From Posidonia oceanica (lineage: Eukaryota > Streptophyta > Magnoliopsida > Alismatales > Posidoniaceae), in the NCBI GenBank assembly GCA_037176725.1, contig JAZBRS010000050.1, forward strand, positions 11,178,001-11,242,000: a stretch of 64,000 nucleotides of DNA, in the 5' to 3' direction. This document shows, one piece after another, positions 21,080-31,061 of the stretch. The position numbers and the translations under genes are program-made. Under the pieces are notes generated by a model. It saw only the letters and a program-made list of their open reading frames with translations, made no database searches and was not told the origin of the DNA. Positions within the stretch are counted from its first letter, which is position 1, and each line of letters starts with the position of its first letter.

Positions 21080-22215
21080 AGTTTCGGATCATCAGCCGAG
21101 GGCGATAGTTTAGGTTATCAGCCTGGCGATAGTTTACGGTCCTATCAACCGGAAGGCGCAGTTGTGAGTGATAGTTACTGGATATCAGCCGTATAACATG
21201 GTTGCCATAGATAGTTTAGGATATCAGCCTAGATAGATAGTTTAGGATATCAGCCTAGATAGTTTAGGTTATCAGCCTGGATAGATAGTTTACAGTCCTA
21301 TCAACTGGAAAGGGCAAACCATGAGGGATAGTTACTGGATATCAGCCGTATAACGCAAGTGCCGGATAGTTTAGGATATCAGCATGGATAGATAGTTTAG
21401 GATATCAGCCTAGATAGTTTAGGTTATCAGCCTAGATCGATAGTTTAGGTTATCAGCCTAGCGGCCTTGCGAGGGACAGTTACTGGATGTCAGCCGTATA
21501 ATGCAATTGCGATAGATAGTTTAGGATATCAGCCTAGATCGATAGTTTAGGGTATCAGCCTGGATCGATAGTTTAGGATATCAGCCTAGATAGTTTAGGA
21601 TATCAGCCTAGATAGATAGTTTAGGTTATCAGCCTAGAAAGAGCAATTGCAAGGGATAGTTACTGGATATCAGCCGTATAACGTAATTGCCATAGATAGT
21701 TTAGGATATCAGCCTAGATCGATAGTTTAGGTTATCAGCCTAGATCGATAGTTTAAGATATCAGCCTAGATCGATAGTTTAGGTTATCAGCCTAGATCGA
21801 TAGTTTAGGTTATCAGCCTGGAAAGGGCAATTACGAGGGACAGTTACTGGATGTCAGCCGTATAACGCAGATGCCGGATAGTTTAGGATATCAGCCTGGA
21901 TAGATAGTTTAGGATATCAGCCTAGATAGTTTAGGATATCAGCCTAGATCGATAGTTTAGGTTATCAGCCTGGCGGCATTGCGAGGGACAGTTACTGGAT
22001 GTCAGCCGTATAACACAACTGCGGGCCAACCATGGATCGGCCAGAAGATAGATAGTTTAGGAATATCAGCCTGAGAATAGATAGTTTAGGAATATCAGCC
22101 TGGATCGATAGTTTAGGAATATCAGCCTGGATCGATAGTTTAGGAATATCAGCCTGAGAGTAGATAGTTTAGGATATCAGCCTGAGAGTGCTTGATTGTT
22201 GATAGTTTAGGATAT
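21080..22215 (-). repeat. GATATC tandem array in E3 3' region
   Basis: Dozens of units of about 22-27 bp take the form GATAGTTTAGGATATCAGCC, usually followed by TAGATC or TGGATC. They are punctuated by a variant GATAGTTACTGGATATCAGC followed by CGTATAAC. The variant recurs at intervals of very roughly 150-250 bp, suggesting a higher-order pattern. E2 holds related motifs inverted at 47510-47840. The array is non-coding. Confidence 0.93.
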
Positions 22216-22309
22216 CAGCCTAAGGATGCTTGATTGATGAATGATCGAGTGATGAGTGATTGGTTGATGAGAATGATAAGATATCGGACTTATCGGCCGG
22301 CAAAGAGGG

Positions 22310-22660
22310 GATGAGATAATGATGAGAAGTTGATCTAAAGAGGGGGATGAGATCATGGTGAGAAATTAAGCTAAAGAGGGGGATGAGATTATGATGAGAA
22401 GCTAAGCTAAAGAGGGGGATGAGATCATGATGAGAAGCTAAGCTAAAGAGGGGGATGAGATCATGATGAGAAGCTAAGCTAAAGAGGGGGATGAGATCAT
22501 GATGAGAAATTAAGCTAAAGAGGGGGATGAGATCATGATGAGAAATTAAGCTAAAGAGGGGGATGAGATCATGATGAGAACTAATGCTAAAGAAGGGGGA
22601 TGAGGTAATGATGAGAGCTAATGCTAAAGAAGGGGGATGAGGTAATGATGAGAGCTTGAT
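22310..22660 (-). repeat. 36-bp tandem array
   Basis: About nine units have a 36-bp period (starts at 22382, 22418, 22454 and so on), with core GATGAGATCATGATGAGAAG followed by CTAAGCTAAAGAGGGG. The 36-bp unit is a multiple of three and gives a spurious minus-strand ORF of repeated HHDLIPLFSL. Confidence 0.93.
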
Positions 22661-22670
22661 TGAAAAAGGT

Positions 22671-22860
22671 GATAAGATATCGGACTTACCGGCCGGCAAA
22701 GAGGAGATGAGATAATGATGAGATTGATTGATTGGGCAAGGTGATAAGATATCGGACTTATCGGCCGGCAAAGAGGAGATGAGATAATGATGAGATTGAT
22801 TGATTGGGAATGGTGATAAGATATCGGACTTATCGGCCGGCAAAGAGGGAATGAGATAAG
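22671..22860 (-). repeat. 72-bp tandem array with GATAAG hairpin
   Basis: Three units start at 22671, 22743 and 22815. Each contains GATAAGATATCGGACTTATC (20 nt, 6-bp stem GATAAG/CTTATC) followed by GGCCGGCAAAGAG. The same hairpin word, inverted, is spaced every 41-48 bp in E2 at 46971-47260. Confidence 0.93.
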
Positions 22861-22891
22861 GGTGAGATACCGCGGGGTGTCTGAAAAGATG

Positions 22892-22918
22892 CCCCTGGTA
22901 TTAGGATGATACCAGGGG
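22892..22918 (-). other. Perfect 10-bp stem hairpin downstream of E3 PMD ORF
   Basis: CCCCTGGTAT (22892-22901) pairs with ATACCAGGGG (22909-22918) around a 7-nt loop. E2 has the corresponding hairpin at 46840-46866 with one changed base in the stem. It lies about 0.4 kb 3' of the PMD ORF in both elements. A role in RNA 3' structure is possible. Confidence 0.7.
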
Positions 22919-23298
22919 TTGGTCGAAACGTCCCTGGTATCGAGAAAAGCGAAGGGTGGACAAAACTGACGTGTTTGTCGGACGAGTAGTTTGGGGTACC
23001 AGCCCAAAGGAGACTTAGCCGGGTATGTCCGGTAGCAGGTCGGACGGCGCGGTTTTGCGGAGGTCCTGGAGCCTGGGTCGTTTGTTGAGGACGTTCCTGC
23101 GTTATGTGAGCAATCAGTCGGGCCAAGGGGCCTCCGGATGTGAGCGACGAGGAGCATGGAATGCATGATCAGCTTTGAAATGCGAACAGCCAGCGCAAAA
23201 CAGTTTGCATTGATAGAATTGTCGGTTACATGCCCGTGGCGGGCCAAAAAGTACAGCACAATTTGAAAGGAAGACAGAATGACAGCTGCATGATGGCT

Positions 23299-24576
23299 CT
23301 AGCTGATTCGGGCCTTCTTTGATCTTCCAGAGTCAGGGAACAAGGGACCACTTGGCGGGACTTCGTCAATGGGCCAGAGGTCCTGCACTTCAGTGATGTA
23401 CTCAGGGGTACACTCTACGCCTCTTATTGCCGCGATGTCTGTTGATCGCACCCCACGCTGCATCAGGTTGGCCAGCTCCTTCGTGGGGGCAGTTGTACTG
23501 AGTGGATATTCTTGAAGAAGCTTAGGCGCTGTGCTGTCGACAAAGGCGCCCTGCTGGAAGCCGAACTGGCGCATGACTCTGATAGGGTGATATTCTACAC
23601 CCGCAGTAAATCCTGGTAGCACAACCAGGCGCATGTCGCGTGTATTGAAGAAGACAGTGAATGCTTCGGCTGCAGAAGGAATGATGCGCCATGTGACTGT
23701 GTCGTCTGTCAGTCCCGATAGCCTTTCATATTCTTCCTTGACGCTCTTGACTGCCTTGGCATGGCCGCTGCTGCAGTAGGCCTCGAAAGCATGCACTTGG
23801 GGGCGCAGAAGGTCTATCTCAGTGTGCGCCGCTAGCCAGACCTGAATGAATGATCCGCAACCATGAAAGTGGCGGTAGCGATGCGAGATGCGGTCCAGAC
23901 CGCGGTAGGTTTCTGCCAAAACAACCGGTGCCAGGTCTATGTGCTGGGTCACCACGGCGAGTGCTATTTCAGCGATCTCGACGGCCACTGTTACCTTGCC
24001 ATGAGTAAAAACCAGCTCGCCTAGGAAACGGGTGACAAACCCTCAGAGCCACAGCTCGTCTCCGAGTTCAGTGCGCTTTTCCACAATATCATCGAAATAT
24101 GCTAGGCGAAGCAGGGGCATGGGCCCACTAGTACAAATCAGCTTCTGCTGGCAACTTTGGGTAGAGAGGCCGGTCAGCTGTTTCAGGACTGCCATGTATC
24201 CGTCACGCCTCATGAAGATGGGCGGCCCCAAGATCTTGGAAAAGCCGCAGATCCGGCGCACTTCTTCCAGTGTGGGTGTCAGTTCAGTTCTGCCGAAACG
24301 GAAGACATGGTGTGCTGGTTTCCAGAATCGCGCGGCAGCACACAGAAGATGGCAGCTCACCTCTACATCTGCAGCCTTTAGTAGTTTGGTCGGAATGCCC
24401 CACAGGTGCAGTTTCTCACAGTCATCTTTGGTGAGCTTGTCGACCCATTCTCGCAAGATCTCGGAGCAGTGTGTCGGGGTCACCAGAGTGGGGAAACCCA
24501 TTGCACAAATCGCAGGATGCGGGCAGATGGCTGTTACAAGAGTCTTCAGATACCTGTTGCCAAGACTGTGAATCAT
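23299..24576 (-). pseudogene. E3 PMD/DUF7745-like ORF, one in-frame stop
   Basis: ATG at 24576 opens a frame of 425 codons ending at 23299, broken only by TGA at 24045-24043 (residue about 178). The protein aligns end to end with the E2 copy. It carries LREW..KLT..DCEKL.LWGIPTKLL, HHVFRFGRTELTPTLEEV, WRIIPSAAEAFTVFF and YHPIRVMRQFGFQQG, a pattern I associate with the plant mobile domain/DUF7745 family found in plant retroelements and in MAIN/MAIL-type host proteins. It lies 3' of the deleted pol, sense with the element. Biochemical function is unknown. Host PMD proteins are linked to transposon silencing, so an anti-silencing role is an inference. Confidence 0.78.
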
Positions 24577-25852
24577 CAGATCTCATATAGGCACAAAATC
24601 ATCATTGGGAAGCAGATTCTGAAACTGATAGAAACAATGCAGCATGTATAAGCAGTAAACATTCAGACTATGGCAATTGAACATGTATAAGCATAAGGGC
24701 ATTCTGTTGATGTGGCGGGGACTGTTGGGAACCCCGGGTTGTCGCAGCCTGAAGGTACCAACGCATGCTAAGTAGAAGTACTGTCTCAGCGCTGAAGTAA
24801 GCCTTTGCGGAGTAGGATGATCAGAGAGGGGGGAGATGACTGGAAAATGCAGATGCGTGTGATTTGGTGTGGTTTGCCCTCAGTATCGGGGTGCTTTGGC
24901 GCCTGCTGTATGGGAAGGGAGCGGTCCCTGACTCACCGGACTCTACTCGGACTCCTGACTTGTTGGTGGCACTCGAGGAAAGGATGGGTGATGTTTGGTG
25001 GTGGTGTAGAGAGGACGGGCTCCATGTCAAACTCTCAAGGACTTACACTCGCTCCTACCTCTCCTTTCTCTTTTTATGTCGGTGTACAGGGCTCTCCTCG
25101 TCCCCATTTTGGAAGCGAGGAGGACCTGAGTCGGGCTTTGGCTCTTTTCTGGGGTAGGTGAGAGGCGTGGGGTTACCCTGCTTGCCTTTATTCTCTTCTT
25201 CTTTTTTTCTTCTTTTTTTTTTTTTCTTTTTTTTTTTTTTTGCGGGAATGGGGCCTTTGTCCCCTTCTCCCTTTTCTTTTCTATCATTCTCCTTTTGTTT
25301 TTTCTTTTTTTTTTTTTGTTCCCTTTTTTCTTTTTCTTTTTCTTTTCTCTTCTTTTTGGCTTGCAGGTTTCCGCTGTCCCCTCCCCCAGGGGAGATGGGC
25401 GTTAGGGTCTTTTGGGTACGGGCTTTTGGCTTTCCCGTTCTCTCTCTTTTTCCGCACATCTAGGCTGGGGCATGTACTGCTTTCTGACTAACACCTAGCA
25501 CTCTTCTAAAGGGTGTAAGTCCTTAGGGGTTTGGGCATTTCGCCCGCTCTTATTGAGTGGTGGCTCCCTCACTAGTCAAGACATCTAAGTAGTATCAGGT
25601 GAAGTCAGGAGACTCCTTTCGCAGCAGGCAAGCATCTCCGGTTTTCATCACCGGGCAACTATGCGATGCATGATTTGATAAGAGATGCGAATGGGATGAG
25701 CGGAGGGATGCACAGGAGTGCTGCAATGTCAGGAAATGTAAGAAATGGGATGAAGTGAAGTGGGGAGTAGATAGAGTGAAAAGAGATGCGAAGACATGCA
25801 AGTGGTGAAGATATGACAAGTGGGAGGAAGGATCCGCAAGGGCTGCTCCCAG
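24577..25852 (-). other. E3 spacer between pol relic and PMD ORF
   Basis: Homologous, inverted, to E2 43850-45181. It contains a T-run/CT-rich low-complexity block at about 25190-25360 and conserved stretches around 24880-25030 and 25480-25650. No gene is supported. Possible leader or intron of the downstream PMD transcript, since PMD is far from any other start. Confidence 0.5.
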
Positions 25853-25927
25853 CTACTGATAGTACTTCTTGAGGTAGCACATGTTGACCGGCTCAGACTG
25901 CTCGACCTGGTCCATGTCCTCAAGAGT
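25853..25927 (-). pseudogene. Relic of pol C-terminus in E3
   Basis: Read on the minus strand it encodes LEDMDQVEQSEPVNMCYLK and the end KYYQ before TAG (25855-25853), matching the last residues of E2 pol (43780-43849). It directly abuts the gag-pro end, so everything between gag-pro and these ~25 codons is deleted. Both parental breakpoints share ACTC (E2: 40341 region and 43774 region). Confidence 0.88.
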
Positions 25928-28900
25928 TTCTGTATCCTCGGCGCGCGGCCTCTGTTCTGACAACTTCTCCCGTCTGCTCTGCTGCTGGTGATACTTCTGC
26001 GTGTTCTGCTGATACTACTGAAGGCTTTACTGACTCTGCAACTAATACTGCTGATGACTTTGCCACTGAAACTTCTGGCAACTCTGCCACTGATTCTGCT
26101 TTCTGTTCTGTTGCCGTTGTTGTGTGATCCACTGGTGTCTCTTCTTCTGAATCTGCCAATGTACTGGTGAAAGGCATATGCTGTACAAGCCATCTGGACC
26201 CACCCTCGGCTTGAAGAGTAATGAGCTCGTCGGGTCTGAGAGAGTCCGACATCATTGAGCTTTCTCCTAGGACCATGATGGAGGTGGAGTCCTCTCGCAG
26301 AGGAGGATCCGTAACTACGGCTTTTCCTTTCCTTTCTGCGGCTTGGTGTCGTGCCAAGTCTTCTACTATGGATTCGAGCTGTTCTTGGTAAAGCAGCTCC
26401 AAATCCGACATCCATGAATCGACTTGGGCTTCTACCGCCCCTTCTTCTTCCTCATCTGGGGGTGAATCGACATAGTAGGCGCCGAGGGCCTGAGGCACTG
26501 GCTCGGCTGTGAGACAGACTACTGTCTCTGGTGCTTGTATCTTCTGACTCACGGGCGCGCCTGATTGCGACTGTCCCGGCAAGGGAGACCCAGATGGTCT
26601 AGTCAGAGGGATTGCAGATGGATATGCTGCCAGAGTGACTGCTGCTGTCAGAGGATGGGCCGAGGTGCTCTCTTGAAGGCCCGAGGGCCGGGAGACCGCG
26701 ATGCTCAGCTGGTTCTCCGTGACTGATGATGATGATGAGAGCACGGCCTCCGATACGATAGGATCTGGCCATGAAAGCTGCCGGCCTGCGGCAAGGGGAA
26801 GCGTGACTAACTGAACTGACTGTATTGGCTGTGATGCGGCCTTTGAAAAGGGCTGAGCTGTGCTGCTGACTGAACTCAGTGATTGACCTTTCTGCGAAGG
26901 TGGTAGTCGCACTGATGCGACAACGGTTGCATGCGAACTGACTGACTGTGCTTGAGCTGGTGCTGGTGGTGCTGACATGACTGCGGGAGAATCAAAGACT
27001 ATCAAATCTGCCAAGGGTTCTGCCAAGACTGCTGCCTCATGATCTGGGGAAGGAGTGGCCCGATAAACCGACTGATGTGCTGTTGGGCTTGGCTGGCTTT
27101 CATTGCAAGTCTGAACTGCCCCTGTCATGCCCGACTGTTCCTCGTCCGAGTAGTAGTCCTCAACACAGACCCAGTCCTCCTCCGGTGGCGGAGGGCTTTG
27201 ACACGGCTCTGACTGCACTACGGCTTGAACTACGCTTGAGTCCAGGATACCTGCACTTGTAAAGTTAGCTAAGCTCCGAGGTATGACCATTCTCTGATTC
27301 TTCGCTTGCGGGCACTTGCCTTTATCGGAGTGAGGGTCGTAACCTAGACCCTCGTTGTCTCTTCGTTCTTCTGCCATGATTGGTTCAGCGATTCCTTGGC
27401 CATGTCGCCCGAGCGGTGTCCCTTTGACGTAGCCCCACCTGTGACAAACGTTCTCGACCATCTGAAAGGGGTTGTTGTGAACGGCCAAGGAGTTGACACG
27501 CTCAAGATCTGGTAAAAAGTTAACCGGCTCGCACCGATTAACGCGATATAAGGCGTTCGAGAGATCAGGATCAAAGGGGACAGTCCGCGAAGAGATAGAG
27601 GAAATCGCCTCGATCCGCTCCTTCTCAAAATTCTCCGCCATGACAACGATGACATCGTCACCTCGGCGGAACTTGATCATGCGATGGAGGGTCGAAGGGA
27701 TAACCTGATGCTTGTGGAGCCAAGGGCGCCCAAGCAGAAAGTTGAAGTTGGGTTCCAAGTCGACGACGTAGAATTCCACATCGAATGTGACCGGACCAAT
27801 GGTAAGGGGAATAATCAAGATTCCTAGAGCATCATGGTGAGTGTTATCAAAAGCTGTCATTCCCTTTACAGCTGGAGTAATGTCCTCGGCCTTGAATCCG
27901 AGCTTGGTTGCTGTTCGCAAGGGACAGACATTTAGGCCTGACCCATTATCGACCAGTGCAAGGAGAATGCGAAAGTTCTTGAATTGTACCGTGACGAACA
28001 AGGGTTGATTGTGATTAATCCCCGCCGGAGGCAGCTCATCACTTGTGAAGGTGATGACCTGGGGCTCCGCGATCATTCCGACCATGCTTTCCAAGGCGGC
28101 AGGTTCTATGGTTTGGGACACACGGGCGGCTTGGAACACGCGAAGGAAGGCCTCGCGATGCTCGGCAGAAGTGTGTATCAGGTCCCAGATGGATATGTCG
28201 GCTTTAACTTTTTTGAGCTGGGATGTGATGTCGGCTTTAGGTTGGCATTTCTTAGTAGCAAGTGGTGCAGTTGTGGGGACAGGTTCAGCTATGGTGGGCT
28301 CAAGAGGCTGGCCTGAAGGTAGTGGGACTGTAGGCTGGACTAAAGGCAATGGTCTTGCAGGTTGTGGATGACTAGGTCTGGTTGCTGGTGGAGGAGGTCT
28401 GTAGACCCTCCCCGATCGCGTCACTTCCGCACACATTTCTGTGGCGTAGCTGTAGGGTACGCGATGGGTATCCCGGGTTAGGTTAATAACCACGGGAGCG
28501 CGTGCGGCGAGCACGAGAGGGGCTACAGGCTGAGGAGGGCATGGGTAGGAGGGTATTTGGGAAGGCAAGCTAGGTGGGGACTGAGGTCTTGCTAGTAGGT
28601 GCACGGGAAGCTCTGGCTGGGGTCTGGCTAGGTGATGTATTGGGGCTTGGGCCCGGGAAAGCATGGTGGCTGATGCAGGAGAACGCTCCGGCCTGGCGCG
28701 CGGTCGGATCATGTGGACGCCCGCCTCGGAACCGGCGATAGCTGCAAGATAGAGAGAGACTGGAAAGGGAGTAGAAACATCATGGATAAGCTCGGAAGGA
28801 TCCACCACAGATGTGAGAGACCCAGAAGGAAACAAGGAGTGAATTCCTGAGGTCCCTGCGCCTCCCGAATAGGAGTGCTCTGGCAGGGGTCGGCGGACAA

Positions 28901-31061
28901 CATTAGCTGGGGTAGATGCTGATGCAGGTGCACGAGATGGTGCAGGAGTGGATGCCTCGTGCGTGTCGATCACAATCATTCCCGATTCGATCAAGTCCTG
29001 GATAGCATTCCGAAGAGTGAAACAACTATCAGTCGAATGCCCGACGCTTCGATGAAAGTCGCAGAAAAGGTTCGCCTTAAACCAATGCGGTAGTGGATTT
29101 GGTGGCGGGCGAACCTCCAGAAATCGCAGGAGCGACGCAACCTTCGGGAGGACGGCAGTGAGCGGTTCCACCAGTGGGGCGAACTTCCGCTTCTCCATGG
29201 GTGGCCGTCTCGGCCTCGGGAATTGTCCTTGCTGAACCGGTGCGGCAGGATAGACCGGTCGAGCGGTGGTAGTGATTTGTGGTGTAGGGTGTGTCCTAGG
29301 TGCAGGTGCGTAATAGATCTGAGGAGGGGCAGGCCGGGACGCCAGACGGACGGGCGCAGCAGGGGAGTCGACGTATGCAACAACGGGCTTCGGCGGATCC
29401 TTCCTCTTGGGACGATTGTTGTTGAGGCTGCTGTTGTTGTTGATGGCGCTGCTGCTACTACCGTCGTTGCTGGCGGGGGCCTGCCTGGCAAGCACAGAGA
29501 GTGCGGGGAAGTTGCCGCTCCGCAACGAACTCTCTACGCGAGTGCCAGCTCGGATCAAAGCAGTGAAGGTTGTGACGGGTTGGATGCTAAGCAAAGCTTC
29601 GGTAGACGGCTGTGCCCCCTTTATGATGATCTCGATAGACTCCTCGTCGGAGGGCCTATCTCGAACTTGCGAGGCAAGGGCATGCCAGCGGCCGACGTAC
29701 TCCCCGAACGGCTCGCCCGGATTCTGCTTGGTTGCGATCAAGTCCGCGCGCTTTGGGACCAGATCAAGGTTGAAGGAGTACTGTTCCAAGAACGTCTGGC
29801 TTAGGTCGTTCCAAGTCTTAATCGTAGCCATGTCAAGCGAGGTGAACCACTTGAGGGCCGGACCAGACAAACTCTTCTGGAACAGGCGGATCAGCAACCT
29901 CTCGTCCGCCTGGAGTTGGGCGAGATCACCGCAGTACGCCTTCAGATGGGCTATGGGGCAGCCCCTACCATCATACTTCTCGAAGTCCGGTATTTTGAAC
30001 TTCGGGGGGAGTACCGCATTTGGGAAACTGCAGAGGTCTCGGAACTGGTAGGTCTGGTGGTCCGTGCCCTGCACTAGACGCAGTGCCTTCTCCAGAACAT
30101 CCATCCTGTTGTTGATGGGGTCTGGAATAGCTGCTACAGGAGATGGGGCAGCGGGGGCAGGGACCACGTATGCCGATTGGGTCGCACCGAGGTGCTCCTC
30201 CGGATCCACCATCACGTCGCCTGGTGATGCAAGGTGATGGCCGGCATACCCGTGCTGTGGTGGAGTGCAAGGAGGGATGTATGCGGAAGTCTGAGCCTGA
30301 TGCAAAAGGGGAGGATAGATGGTATGTTGTGCGGTGGGTGCAGGATGATGGAGCATCAGCGGCCGTACCGGGGCGGTGCCGGGGGACGGGCCTGCGAGAT
30401 ACTGTGCTCCCACCAGTCCGAACGACTGGCCACCAGGTGGCGGAGGTGCATGCTGTGTGAGGTGTGGTGCTGATGCAAGAGGCGGAACACGGGCCCCCAT
30501 CGTCGGAACCGTGAGCAGTTGGGACGATGGTCTAGGCGGAAGTGCAGAGTGCAATGCAAGATGTGCGGGAGCAGGCCGCACAGGAACCTCAGGAACAACA
30601 GGAGGGGAAGGAGGACGGACTGATAGAGCTATACCCTGCAGCCGCTGGATAGTGTCCATCAGTTGCTGGTACTGCTCTTCAGGTGTCCCGTCAATGGGAA
30701 CACTGAATTGCAGTGCCGGCGAGGAACCAGAACCAAGAGATCCGGACTGTCCGGGAGACTGAAATCCTAGGGCGAGAGTCGCCGCAGTAGAAGGGTCAAA
30801 AGTGACAAAACCCTGAGAAGGTGGGGTCAGTGGTGCCTCCGGAACACGTGAAGTGGCCATCAAGATGGACTCGGCGACCGGATCAGGAGGAGCGAGCGTC
30901 TGCCACTGTCCTGCAGCAAACTGGGGTGCCCCAGACGACAGAGGGGAAAAGCTTGGCGTCACAGAGGGCACAGAGGGGTTAGAAACGGAAGCCGGAGGGG
31001 CCAGAGCGGGAACCACCTCCAAGGCAAGGGTGAGGGGGGTCTCGACAGTGCGCTGGGCCAT
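25920..31061 (-). CDS. E3 Gag-protease polyprotein, intact
   Basis: ATG at 31061 (GTCAGCAATGGCC, as in E2) opens about 1,713 codons without a stop. The frame is also open upstream of this ATG. Order: Pro-rich N-terminus; Gag capsid-like core with FEKYDG, FQKSLSGPALKWF and FGEYVGRWHALASQVR (about residues 345-540); Gln/Asn and basic linker; zinc-knuckle-like CDFHRSVGHSTDSC (near residue 665); Pro-rich stretch; ADISIWDLIHTSAEHREAF; protease with LVDNGSGLNVCP (about 1035); G-patch-like WGYVKGTPLGRHGQG (about 1210); long acidic Ser-rich tail. It ends in a TGA created at the pol-deletion junction. It would form particles and mature them. This length without decay in a plant retroelement indicates a young copy. 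The protease Asp-Asn-Gly triad is usual for Tat elements. Confidence 0.92.
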   Translation of the reverse strand: MAQRTVETPLTLALEVVPALAPPASVSNPSVPSVTPSFSPLSSGAPQFAAGQWQTLAPPDPVAESILMATSRVPEAPLTPPSQGFVTFDPSTAATLALGFQSPGQSGSLGSGSSPALQFSVPIDGTPEEQYQQLMDTIQRLQGIALSVRPPSPPVVPEVPVRPAPAHLALHSALPPRPSSQLLTVPTMGARVPPLASAPHLTQHAPPPPGGQSFGLVGAQYLAGPSPGTAPVRPLMLHHPAPTAQHTIYPPLLHQAQTSAYIPPCTPPQHGYAGHHLASPGDVMVDPEEHLGATQSAYVVPAPAAPSPVAAIPDPINNRMDVLEKALRLVQGTDHQTYQFRDLCSFPNAVLPPKFKIPDFEKYDGRGCPIAHLKAYCGDLAQLQADERLLIRLFQKSLSGPALKWFTSLDMATIKTWNDLSQTFLEQYSFNLDLVPKRADLIATKQNPGEPFGEYVGRWHALASQVRDRPSDEESIEIIIKGAQPSTEALLSIQPVTTFTALIRAGTRVESSLRSGNFPALSVLARQAPASNDGSSSSAINNNSSLNNNRPKRKDPPKPVVAYVDSPAAPVRLASRPAPPQIYYAPAPRTHPTPQITTTARPVYPAAPVQQGQFPRPRRPPMEKRKFAPLVEPLTAVLPKVASLLRFLEVRPPPNPLPHWFKANLFCDFHRSVGHSTDSCFTLRNAIQDLIESGMIVIDTHEASTPAPSRAPASASTPANVVRRPLPEHSYSGGAGTSGIHSLFPSGSLTSVVDPSELIHDVSTPFPVSLYLAAIAGSEAGVHMIRPRARPERSPASATMLSRAQAPIHHLARPQPELPVHLLARPQSPPSLPSQIPSYPCPPQPVAPLVLAARAPVVINLTRDTHRVPYSYATEMCAEVTRSGRVYRPPPPATRPSHPQPARPLPLVQPTVPLPSGQPLEPTIAEPVPTTAPLATKKCQPKADITSQLKKVKADISIWDLIHTSAEHREAFLRVFQAARVSQTIEPAALESMVGMIAEPQVITFTSDELPPAGINHNQPLFVTVQFKNFRILLALVDNGSGLNVCPLRTATKLGFKAEDITPAVKGMTAFDNTHHDALGILIIPLTIGPVTFDVEFYVVDLEPNFNFLLGRPWLHKHQVIPSTLHRMIKFRRGDDVIVVMAENFEKERIEAISSISSRTVPFDPDLSNALYRVNRCEPVNFLPDLERVNSLAVHNNPFQMVENVCHRWGYVKGTPLGRHGQGIAEPIMAEERRDNEGLGYDPHSDKGKCPQAKNQRMVIPRSLANFTSAGILDSSVVQAVVQSEPCQSPPPPEEDWVCVEDYYSDEEQSGMTGAVQTCNESQPSPTAHQSVYRATPSPDHEAAVLAEPLADLIVFDSPAVMSAPPAPAQAQSVSSHATVVASVRLPPSQKGQSLSSVSSTAQPFSKAASQPIQSVQLVTLPLAAGRQLSWPDPIVSEAVLSSSSSVTENQLSIAVSRPSGLQESTSAHPLTAAVTLAAYPSAIPLTRPSGSPLPGQSQSGAPVSQKIQAPETVVCLTAEPVPQALGAYYVDSPPDEEEEGAVEAQVDSWMSDLELLYQEQLESIVEDLARHQAAERKGKAVVTDPPLREDSTSIMVLGESSMMSDSLRPDELITLQAEGGSRWLVQHMPFTSTLADSEEETPVDHTTTATEQKAESVAELPEVSVAKSSAVLVAESVKPSVVSAEHAEVSPAAEQTGEVVRTEAARRGYRNS

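Noticed and set aside
22200..22870. CRISPR-like array
   Set aside because: Units are contiguous tandem repeats without unique spacers, in a plant retrotransposon 3' region.
22220..23259. ORFs with repeated DKSDILS / HHDLIPLFSL (also 46809-47613)
   Set aside because: Products of the 36- and 72-bp repeat arrays. There is no family resemblance, and E2 and E3 versions do not align as proteins.
25190..25460. Phe-rich or Lys-rich ORFs in the poly-T/poly-A tract (also 44244-44585)
   Set aside because: Homopolymer-driven low complexity. The lengths of the runs differ between E2 and E3.
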